Positions 11,615 through 21,849 of a stretch of DNA of 64,000 nucleotides are shown piece by piece. The notes under the pieces are model-generated. The model was not told the DNA's origin, searched no databases, and saw only the letters and a list, made by a program, of their open reading frames with translations. Source of the DNA: Nyssa sinensis (lineage: Eukaryota > Streptophyta > Magnoliopsida > Cornales > Nyssaceae); contig VIRR01000470.1 in NCBI GenBank assembly GCA_008638375.1, forward strand, positions 186,001 to 250,000, given 5' to 3'. Position 1 is the first letter of the stretch. The number at the start of each line of letters is the position of its first letter. The translations under genes and the position numbers were made by a program.

Positions 11615-12544
11615 CCTATGCCGATATACATCACGGTTTAATTAGATAAAACTTGTGTAGCGGACATCTTTTAAACCAATGGACCAACTGAAATTTAAGA
11701 AGTTTGTCTTGAATTCTATCATCATTTAATCAATTTTGTAACCCTTCAAAGTTAAAGATAAATCAAACTTAATTAATTTCTATCCTCAAGTAAAATAGTT
11801 TATAATTTTCTAGAATATATGCGACCCCATGTAATAGTGCAAGAACAAGTTTGGAAATCTTATTCTTTATGGAAAGATTTGAGCACCCTACAAATTTAAC
11901 GAAAACTAGATATTTAAAAAAAAAAAAAAAAAAAAATCTTGGACAATAAAAAAGACAGAATAATATCCCTATATTACAAAATTATTTGAAAATATTTCAT
12001 ATTAATTTCATGCATTCTTAAATTAAAACATGTAATACTAATGGCTTTCAAATCTAAATCAGCAGTCATGTCCCCAAACATCCATGCATATATGTGTGTA
12101 TTAACTTTCATCAATAATTTATTAAAATTAAAGGTTTTTTTCAACCAAACAACTCTCCATATTGTTGAAATAGTTGTACGACTTCAATTTCCTTTCCATC
12201 CTTACATCTCTTCAACGGTTGAAAATGCAGAAATAATTGTAGGTCACATAAAACCCTATTTCTCAAAATAATTGTAAAATATATATATCATCAATAATTA
12301 TGTACAGGAAAGAAAATGAAAAGTGAAAACACAAAAAAGATTAAAAAAAATCATTCAATAAAACAATGGCCCAAAAAAAAAAGCCAGGATTTTGACGCAA
12401 AGCTGAAAATATCTATATATGAATATGGTGTATGTGTGTGTGTGAGAGAGGGGGGGGGGGGGGTTTCATCCGAAGTTAGGGTGTTAAGAAATTAGAAATC
12501 CTCACAGGAAAAAATAAGAAATAAAATGCAGACAAGCAAGCATT
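11615..12544. other. Intergenic or intronic AT-rich DNA
   Basis: One unremarkable 76-aa frame (12041-12271 plus, unrecognised). A (TG)n then (G)n run lies at 12428-12464. Confidence 0.45.
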
Positions 12545-12835
12545 GTTGTTACCTCTATGGTGTGGAGGTTGAAGATCAAAGAAACTAGGATCAGATTGAT
12601 GATGATTTGCCCTTGTGATCAGACTTCATGGCAACAGGGAAGGAAAAGAAATGGTTTTCTCCCTTCAAAATGTTTTGGATGATATGAATTGGGTTCCAGT
12701 GCTTTCTGATGTATATGACTAGCTTTTATGCTGCTTTCACTTTCCCTTTCACTTTCCCGTACAGAAAAAAGTGAATCATCATGTTCATTTTCTACATACG
12801 AGTATGTGTTCACACTGCTAGGAATAATCAAATAT
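12545..12835 (-). other. Possible 5' untranslated exon region
   Basis: Pyrimidine-rich TTTCTTTTCCTTCCCTG with a short ATG frame (MKSDHKGKSSSI then stop), followed by a donor AGAG|GTAACA at 12552. A 70-aa frame at 12831-12619 has low-complexity ESERESESS. It could be the leader of the minus-strand gene at 6.9-8.9 kb. Speculative. Confidence 0.25.
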
Positions 12836-13485
12836 TGGAAACCACTTTCACTAAGGAAGCATACAGAAAGATTAAGAAATATTAAGGTGTTCGTTTGAGT
12901 TTGTTGAAATTGATGAAAAAATAATTTAATAAAAAGTAATTTTGTAGGAAGTGGTTTTTATAGTAATTAAGTGTTCAGATGAAAAGGTGATTCATTGAAA
13001 AAGTGATTCCCGTCCCTCTCTCTTCTCTATCCTGCCCGCATGAACTCCTTTGTTTCTTTCTTCTTTTCTCTTTCTTCTCTCCTCTCGGAGAGTCTGACGT
13101 TCTGTTTCTCTCCTCTCGGACAGTGACGATCTGTTTCTCTCTCTTGGTCTCCTCTCTCCTGCCCGCTTGCCCCCTTCTTTTTGGCCTTTTCCTTTTCTCC
13201 TACTCCTTCGGTAGTCCTTTCCCATCCCCCTCCCAGCCAAAATTTGTGATAATGAAAACTTGAAGGCTTGACCCTTGTATTTATGTAGGAACTTTCCTGG
13301 CAACTTACAGATAGAAAGTGCCACAAGTATAATTGGGGGGAAAGATGGTATGCTAAATTTGTGCGAGATAATGCAGATTTCAAGTGCATGTACAGTATGA
13401 AACATAATTCTCGACGGATTGGTCAGTATGGTCTTCAGCTACGTGTTGCTTCGGCAAAGGCTTGGATGATGTATCATTTCGGCCG

Positions 13486-13549
13486 AAATGGTAGACGCAG
13501 CCATTGGTGATGAAGGCTGTGTCATCACCAATGGCTGCGTCTACCATTT
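13486..13549. repeat. Perfect hairpin (28-bp arms, 8-nt loop)
   Basis: 13486-13513 is the exact reverse complement of 13522-13549, with loop 13514-13521. With one mismatch the arms extend outward about 8 bp more. Copy A (near 785-820) has only the right arm. Confidence 0.92.
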
Positions 13550-14353
13550 CCGCCGAAGTCTCCAGTAGTGAGCAAATATTCAATGATTCTTCTTTTAACT
13601 GTTAGATGAATAGTTTTTAATAAATTGTTACTGTATATTCACACGTAATTTATAAAATCACTAGTACGGATTATCTAATAATTTTTCCTTCAGTAATTAT
13701 CTTGTAAATAAGAACTTAGTTCCTTTGTTGGAACAAATTATTTGGTAAACTCGCGGTACATAATTGTGTGCTAACAAATTTTTTAGCTTTTTGATGAATT
13801 ATAAAAATTATATTTTTCAAAAATTTAAGAAAAGATAGTATTTGGTTCTAAATCAGGTATTTTATGTATGTGTTATAATTTTAGTAAATTATTTATGCAC
13901 TTACAAGTATATTATATGATTATTTAATTTTAATAAAAATTAAATAAATTAAAAAATACATGTACATTATATATATGACATATTATAATTAAAATACGTA
14001 TTTCAATAGAAAAAAATTGATCAAACTAAATTTAGAGTTAAGTATTGTTCTTTAAAAAATTTGAATTATTTATAAAACATCATCAGAAAATAAGGTGGCA
14101 TGACAATCGCCCTTAGCTGGTGGAAAGTGCGACGGTGCTACACCAAATTCAAATGTTGATGCAGAATAAGGAGGAAAATATGTTGATGGCTTGGTCTACG
14201 GTCCACAAAACATGACCAATAATTTACATGTTAAATGTTTTAGAAAAAGTGGGCCAAATAAGGAATCATCTAAAATTGGGCCAAGCCCACAAAGCCCAGT
14301 GAAGTGGGCTCAGTTTTGGACAGCTGCTTTTATCATTAAGGCAATACAAATAA

Positions 14354-14589
14354 GGAAAAATTACGTGAATATCTCATGTAATTTACCCAATTTTTACTTT
14401 AACTTCCCTATAATTTAAAAGTGAACCAAAACATTTTTGTGGTTTTGAAAATTGAACAAACACACTCCAATTCCAAAGAAATATGCTTGTCAATTTCAAA
14501 ATTATAGGAGATGTATTTATTCACTTTTTAAATATAGGAGATTAACTAAAAATTTGATAAATCACAGGGGATATCCGTATTATTTTTCC
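14354..14589. mobile_element. Foldback MITE in copy B
   Basis: The orthologous copy of the element at 1609-1843, at the matching position in the duplicated segment, so it was inserted before the duplication. Confidence 0.7.
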
Positions 14590-16268
14590 TATAAAAAATT
14601 ATGCTAATCAACCTATTGAGCCTGAAAATACATGGCCACTTGGGTCGTCTTCGATCTAATTAAAACATGTTGCAATCCAAACTTAAATGGAGCCCTTGGT
14701 TGCTCGGAAGGATGGAGAAAATCCTACAACACTTCTGGATGGAAGAAATTATTCTCGAATCTCTACTTTGGGTGATCAAGATAAAGTTAAAGAGCTCCAT
14801 CTACTAGAACAAAGACTGAGCTTCACCTCCCTTTTGGTACAATTGTGTGCCCTTGATTCTACAATTAGGGATTCTATATAAAGGGTCTTCGTTCATGGAA
14901 GTGATGTGCACAAAAAAAATTTCCAACCAAAGAAGATGATTGAAGATTTGATTATGGCCCAAATGTTGACTCTTGTTGCAATGTTAAAAATGATGGGGGT
15001 ACTAAAAAAGCTTTCTATTATTCCTTCCCTTTTCATTCTTCTAAAGTGTATGATTTACAACCAAAAAAAAAAAGCTCAAAACGTTTATATTATATTGACG
15101 GTGGCTGTTGAATAGTCCTACAGAATCAATGGTTGTCTTAAGTTAGAGCTATCGAGGGCTTGGAACTGTCGTGTTGTTCGTTCTCTTATCAAATTCGTGA
15201 AGATAAAAGTTCTTGTTATAGTGTTTCTTGTTGAGACGAAGTTGACAATAAAATGAATTGAAAAATTGAAGTTTAAATTAAGGTATGGTAATGATCTTGT
15301 GGTTGATCCTTATGGAAGGTATAGTAGTCAAAAAATTGCTAGCAATGAGAGTGACCTGCAATAAAGAAAGAGAAACTTTAGGGGCAACAGTAGGATACCG
15401 GTCTAAAGCTCTCCAACGATTCAGTCAGTAAGAAAGAATAAATAATATGTATTTTGTGAATAAAAATTACTGTATAACTTTAAGCGTACCCGGTTCCTTT
15501 ATTTCTAAGGTTGAGTTTTTGGTTTTAGTAGTTTTCTTGTTGCAATGGAATTCCTTACTTACTAAACAAGTAAACATTAGATGTTAATTCTCTCAGTTGG
15601 GATTGGATCCCTTTCCTGATTAGACTTCTTTCCCTTTTGATATAGCCAATGTGGTAACTAAGATTAGGGGTACACGTGTCCCTCCCATAGTGGTGGGGCA
15701 TATTTTTATCACATTTGTTAGTCCTTTGCCCCCCCCCCTTCACTTCTTGAGTCTTGCCTATTGGCTAATAGGGCCAGGAAATAGTAATACCAAACTGAAC
15801 AAAAATATCTTAAGTTCGAAAAAAGTTGCTTTGATCTCTTTTAGCATTGCTACTGAACCGATTTTGTCTAGGGAACCAATCTAAGCTTTTTAGAAGAGTT
15901 GATGAACTGGTTTCTTTGGAAGAGTTGTAATGATTTCGTTGGAAGAGTTCAATTGAGCTTTTTAAAAGAGCTAATGATCTTAACTCTTTGAAATATTTGT
16001 TGAGTTAATGGGCTTAGTTAATCTCTCGGAAAAACTGATAAGACAAGTTGTCGAAAGAGATGATAAGCTAAGCTCTGATAAAGCTAATAAGATAATGGGT
16101 TGAACTAAGGTCTTAGAAGAGCTGTGAAGTCACGATATTTTTAGCTCTAGAGGAATGATAATGCATTGTGTTGTGACACATTATCGTTATATGAGATTTT
16201 TTGTCCAAAGTTTTTTTAATTGATACTTGTGAAAATTTCACAATATTTTTATTTAGAGGTCCAACCTA

Positions 16269-16720
16269 TGACACTTGAGCGATTAGTTCAAGATTTTTTA
16301 ATCGAACATTAGCCGTGACACCTCTATTCCTAAGAACTCTGGGTTTTTAGCTTTAAGATTGTAACACTTGAGTACTTTGGTCACAATTTTTAGCCTGTGC
16401 AAATCTAAATTGTGACACCCAGTGCTTAGCATAAGATTTTTGGTTAAGATGTATCGATTTGTGACATCTAGCTCCTGGCATAGGATTTTTGGATTGGTTT
16501 TAGCCATAACAACGTAATTCCAAAGAACTTTGGATTTTTGGCTATTAGGTTGTGACACTTGAGCACTTAGCTCAAGATTTTTTACTAATTCATATTTGAA
16601 CTGAGACACCCATCACTTAGCATAGGATTTATGATTCAAATGTACCAATCTAAGACATTTAATGCCCGACATAGGATTTTTGGATCGGTTTTAGATTGAA
16701 GGTATGCTTTAAACTGATGT
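16269..16720. repeat. Imperfect direct repeat, 284-bp period
   Basis: tgacacttgagc at 16269 recurs at 16553 with the following motifs gcttagcataagattt and gacataggatttttggat also doubled. About 1.6 units. Shorter internal echoes of aggatttttgg suggest an older array. Confidence 0.7.
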
Positions 16721-18029
16721 CAACCTCTTTAGAAGATTCGTAAGTTGACCTCTTTGAGAAATTTGTAAGTGAAGACCTCTTTGGAAGATCTGACACGATG
16801 CTTACTCTATAAAATAGGCTATATGTTGGTCTGATTAGGTGTTGACTTATAGTAAGAACTCAAATGAGCTGATCTCATAATGCAATAGTACTAGTTCTAC
16901 AGTGTGCAACATGAGATAAATTACCCAATATATCAAGATATATTGTGTCACGACCCGGATCCAAGGGATCGCGACCTGCCCGCCCTTCGGCCTGTGGGCC
17001 GTCGGGTGGGCTTCACTTGACCAATGACGCTGGACGGCGATGCGGTGCGGCCACGATTGGCAATTGTAGAAGCGTGAAAAACTTTTTCTTTTCTTTTTAC
17101 ATTCCGCACACCCATCCGGTACCGTCACTTCTTCTTCTTCTTCAGAGCTGTAAACAAAAATTATACTTTGAGAGCATACTAAAAGCTTTTAAAGTTTTAC
17201 ATATTACATATCCGTTTGCCCTTCGAGGCTTAAGTACATAATTGTCCCAAAGTTACTATAACAAAATTTGACCCACTATGGTCCTAATACTTCCAAAGGT
17301 CCTGATCAAAATGGAGCTACCAATCACCAATCCTCAAATTGGGCAAAGCTCCCATCCATCGTCATCACCTAAAAAATGTTGGGGTAATAGGGTAAGCTTC
17401 AATAAGCCCAGTGAGTAATTCCAGTACCTTGTCATGGGTATTCAACTGGTAGTGGGTTAGTTCAAAGAAAGTTCGTATAAACATACACTACCAATTGTAC
17501 ATATATTTCAGATACAGAATACAGAATTCTTAAAAACAGATAGCGTGAAACATACAAGGCATTCAAGCTAGGCACGTATTTAAATAATCGCAGAATACAG
17601 AAATCTTCAAATCATGTAGTCTGATGCATTTCAAAGCATTCAATAAAGCATTTAATATGCAGCAATATTTATGAACATGTGCAGGATGGCTCTTTGAAAA
17701 CTATTGAAATAATTGAAATCCTTTCCATGAAAATAGGAGGATGCAATTTCTTCTTCTTTAAAACAGGAGGTCGTATAAAACCTGATTCATGTAAATGGGG
17801 GTTTAAAAGCCTGCTACCATTTCAAAATAACTTCTCATCTTTTCACTTTTTAACAAGAGGATCCGTTTCAAACCAAACCCTAGTTTTACTTTTAAGAGAT
17901 CTCATGCCTGGGGGATAAACTTTCTACCAGGCGTCTGTTGGATTGAGAACCCGAAGGGAGCTCAATAATTTTCATGCTTATGCACCATTATCTTGTAAAA
18001 TGAAGGCTTTTTTAAAAACATTTCTTTAC

Positions 18030-18420
18030 CTCCTTAAAGATACCTTTTTAAGGCATTTAAAACTTTTTTTTCTCTTCTTCAGGAAATGTTTTTTATGAGC
18101 ATTTAAAAACATGGCTTTTCAAGAAATACTTTTCATGAGCATTTAAAAATATAACTTCTTCGAGAAATGCTTTTTATGAGCATTTAAAACATGACTTTTC
18201 AAGAAATGCTTTTCATGAGCATTTAAAACATGGCTTCTTCAGGAAATGCTTCTTATGATCATTTAAAACATAGCTTCTTCAGGAAATGCTTTTTTATGAG
18301 CATTTAAAACATGACTTTTTAAGAAATGCTTTTTATAAGCATTTAAAACATAGCTTCTTCAAGAAATTCTTTTTATGAGCATTTAAAAACATGACTTCAA
18401 TAAAAAGAAAGTTTTTCTCG
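18030..18420. repeat. 40-bp tandem array inside the giant LTR
   Basis: At least eight units with the landmark gcatttaaaa at 18099, 18139, 18180, 18219, 18259 (first base changed), 18300, 18339 and 18379, a period of 39-41 bp. Units alternate acttttcaagaaatgctttt-type and gcttcttcaggaaatgc-type spacers. No coding sense is apparent. Confidence 0.85.
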
Positions 18421-19681
18421 AGTATTTAAACCATGGATAATTTAACAGGGTTTTTAAATACTTGAAGGCCAACAACTAAAACATTTAACACATAAGCTTC
18501 AAGAAATTAAATCACGATGTACGGGAATTGGTTAAAACATAGATAGATTAAAAGACATTTGTTTTCAAGAAACATTTAATAAAATTGGCATTTACATGGA
18601 CATGCGAAAAATAAACATATCAACTGTCAGTAATATCAGTAAGTGAATTTTGCATGCCATGTTAGAATTTATAAATAGAACGATAGTATATTGAAATATA
18701 AAGCATATAAATTCAAGAATTTAGAATTTGGAATATTGCAGATATTTTAACATTTCAGAATATTTGAACTTCAAATTACTTCAGAATCCATGGAGGTTAA
18801 AAACCTCCACTTCAAGGTATAGGATTACTCACATTGTTCTCCCAGGTTAGCACTACTGATGGGCTTTCCCTTTTCCTTTGAAATTCCTAAAAATCAAATT
18901 CATCGAGACTTCAATTAATTCCTCATTCACTTCAAATCATCTCTAAATTGATGCTCTCCATTTAATTTTAGACCCATCGCATCCTAATTTCCTAGGATTG
19001 GTCTTTTCCCTTTTTAACCGACCTTCTCGTAGTAATTAAATAAATTTTATTTTTCATGTGACTTATTTTTTTGTACTTATTTTGGTATTATGGACTTCAC
19101 CGTTGGATCCGGAACGTCGAAGAAAGTCAATTTAGACCTTTTCGGATTTTTATTTAGCTTCGGGCATATTAGGGGTAATTCGATAATTTATACTTTTATG
19201 TGTCTTAATTTTTTGAGTTCCTATCTTGTAAAACGGATCCTGTCATTGAGTTTGAAATATCTGAAATAGTCAAAATACACTATTTATTTATTTTATTTGG
19301 ACTTTGTTTGACCTATTTTTAACTTAGGGGCATTTTCATAATTTCTTTATTTAAATATTATTAATTTAATATTAAATTAATTACTGTTGGGCCTTAGTGT
19401 GAATACTCAAAATTTTTGGGGTTGAATTTTAATTTACTGAAGTTCTGGTCTGAACCAGTAGGTTCATGAGTTGTAGCCCTAGACTGGACCAGAGGCTTTG
19501 TGAACCAGTCAGTTCACCTTAATCAGCGAATCGGATTCCAATAACCCTATTATCTTCCTTATCCCTGTTTAGGTTAGGCCTCGTTTTAGATTGCTGATTT
19601 CTTATTCTTGAATCCAAACAGGCTGATTCCCAACTTAAATCCAACCAATAAACGACGTCGCCTAATTGACTCAGTTTGTGT

Positions 19682-19742
19682 GCGGTCGGGTCCCGACCCG
19701 ACCCAGGTCCGGCCCCGACCCGACCCAGGTCCGGCCCAACTA
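19682..19742. repeat. GC-rich direct repeat in the giant LTR
   Basis: The unit gacccgacccaggtccggcc occurs twice in tandem. It is unusual in an otherwise AT-rich unit. Confidence 0.6.
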
Positions 19743-21454
19743 ACTTAAAAAGAACCCGTCTTCTACACTATTCTCCGGTCGTCTTCTCTAGCCAGGATTC
19801 TGGCCGGTCGCCAGAGCTACATGCGGTTTCTCACTGTTCCTCATATTTTCACATTAGTTTTTAGAGATTTATACACCAAATTAATCCTAGGATCTTCAAT
19901 GATTTATTTAAAATAGTTTGGGACCCCAAACACCTCGGTTTCCTACACCCACTTCTGGTATTCCGACCATGCACCGGCGAGGATAATTTGGCCATAAATG
20001 GCCATTTTGGGACCATTCTTCTTAATTCGAAGTGTTTTAGAATCCTGACATGATGTTCTATCTATTCCCATTCCCAAAAGTGCATTTAGTTTGACGTGTT
20101 TCGACTTGCCATGGCAAGGTCATTTCATGGCCCAAACATGGCAGTTGGGTGTTTACCAACTGTTTTGAGCCTAACCTCATGAAATGTTAACCTCCTAAGC
20201 ATGCATGTCTTTAAAACCCAAAAAACAGTAGCTAAAAAAAATGAAAGAGTGAGAGAAAAAATTTACCTTCTTCTTATGACCCTCTCTCTCTCTTCGATCT
20301 CCCTTTCTCCTTTTTTCTCTTCTTCTCTCATCTAGGGTTTGATGATCTTCTTTGTGCTAGGACAGCGCCCTTCCCTTCTCCTTCTTCTTCCTTCACTTTC
20401 TCTCTCTAACTCACTTTCTCTACATCAAACCTGTACACCATCAAGTCTGATTTTCTATTCTTCTGAATTACAACCATCCCACGCAACACTCATATATATA
20501 TATATAGATACATCTTATTTAATTTATTTTAAAAATAAATTTGTTGCATGAAAGGTGATTGGGCAATTTGGGAGGTTGGGCTTTGTTATTTGATACATAT
20601 ATACATATAAGTTGGACATTTAAGTACAAAAGTGTTGGCAACCCAATTCGTTAGTTTTTGGGCTTAAGTGCTTTGCCTACTATGGGTCAAGGGTTCAAAA
20701 CCCCTTGGCCTCACTTTTTGGTTCATTTTTCCCAATTTTTCCCCTTATGCCTTGTTTGGCACTTAATTCATTTATTTTTTTTACTTTTTGCATTGTTTCC
20801 CTTTTTGTGAATTTGAATTTAATGTTCACTCCCTCATGTACCGATTTTATAAACCGTAGCCGTAGATTATTTTCCCAGAGTCGATCTCGTTAATTTAGGC
20901 TCTTGACAAATTTTATTTCCCGATCAAATTTCCTTAGTATTCTATTAAGGGTTACCAATTAATAATTAGCAACCTGTTGTTTAATCATAGCAATGTGTTG
21001 CACTTGTATTCTTATTCGTGTCAATTTAATAAATCGAAAACTCATAATTTTGTTTATGTTTTTCACATGTTGAATTCGTTAGTCAAAGTCTTGTCGTTTT
21101 AATTTCCTCCACGTACCGTTCTTATTCATTTTATTTTAGCCTTCGTCATCTTAATCAATCTTAAGTCCCTAATATTTAATTTAATTTTTATTTATCTAGT
21201 TGGGGTGTTACATATTGACCCAAGTAAACATAAGCTGATTTGATATTATATACTGATAGAAAAATTGACTAGAAATCCATAAGGTCATAGAAAGATGAAT
21301 TAGTTGATACAACGACGCTTCTTGAGAAGTCGATAGAATTGTAGAATAGTGGTTGGTTTAGAGATGTGATGCCATCAAAATTCCACACCTGAACTTCATT
21401 CGCTATGAATTCTTGTAAGAGAAGAATTGATGGGCTTTTTTCTGAATATTTGAT

Positions 21455-21835
21455 TAAGTTTTAAAGATCTTTCTTGCTACCAAGGTAGCAAAAAATAAGA
21501 GTTGTTCAGACATGGGAAGAACTAATGGCCCAAGTATAGTGATATTGGTTTTTACTGCTTCTCCAACAACACTCATAAGCTCTTTTGAAAGAGAGACATC
21601 AATTCTCTTAGTTTCATCTTCCTCTTGGAACACAAATTTGTAACATTTGTCATTTGCACCCTTATAGGTACGTACAGTGTGGATAAGTTGATACTTTGAA
21701 CGAAAATGTTCGGATGATCGGTTAGATAAGAGAACTGCAGTTCTACCCATGCAAGAAATATAGTTTGAGACTAGAAATGATCGGTTGTTGCCAAAGTACC
21801 CACTTAGAGTTATATCTTCAACAGGGGAGGACAAA
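21455..21835 (-). pseudogene. 3-ketoacyl-CoA synthase (KCS) gene fragment
   Basis: The frame at 21903-21454 translates with clear KCS similarity over about 125 residues: SGYFGNNRSFLVSNYISCMG, RSKYQLIHTVRTYKGANDK, VFQEEDETKRIDVSLSKELM and GPLVLPMSEQLLFFATLVAR. KCS condensing enzymes extend very-long-chain fatty acids at the ER. This piece covers only a middle portion of a protein normally near 500 aa. It lacks the N-terminal membrane segments, the catalytic Cys region and the later His/Asn residues. After ARKIFK the frame hits a stop and similarity ends. The right edge abuts, on the other strand, the CCHC block of a LINE. I call it a captured or relocated fragment, not a working gene. Confidence 0.85.
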
Positions 21836-21849
21836 CCATTTACCAAAGA

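Larger units (their letters stand above)
12977..15943 (+). repeat. Direct duplication, copy B (3.0 kb)
   Basis: Partner of 293-3128 in the same orientation. Relative to copy A it has an extra inverted block near 13486-13549 and an extra segment of about 50 bp near 15370-15430. Otherwise it is closely collinear, including the MITE at 14354-14589. Confidence 0.9.
16946..21212. mobile_element. Giant solo LTR (4,267 bp)
   Basis: Begins TGTCACGACCCGGATCC and ends GGGGTGTTACA, with the perfect 5-bp duplication TATTG on both sides (16941-16945 and 21213-21217). No second copy of the 5' end is visible inside, and no gag or pol frame is seen, so it is best explained as a solo LTR of a large Ty3/gypsy element. 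Some chromovirus lineages have LTRs this long starting TGTCACGACCC, but lineage assignment is from memory. It holds a 40-bp tandem array (18030-18420), a GC-rich repeat near 19682-19740 and a tRNA-like motif near 20660-20705. Confidence 0.8.

Noticed and set aside
293..15943. The two direct copies as LTRs of one giant retroelement
   Set aside because: The interior holds an intron-containing gene, a FAR1 relic and unrelated repeats, with no PBS or polypurine tract in the right orientation, and copy ends lack clear TG...CA.
19676..19864. 62-aa frame with PDPGPAPTRPRSGP
   Set aside because: It is produced by the GC-rich tandem motif within the giant LTR.
20655..20710. A functional tRNA gene
   Set aside because: The T-arm-like and D-arm-like pieces are present, but no acceptor-stem pairing or proper anticodon stem could be found. 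Reported only as a relic.
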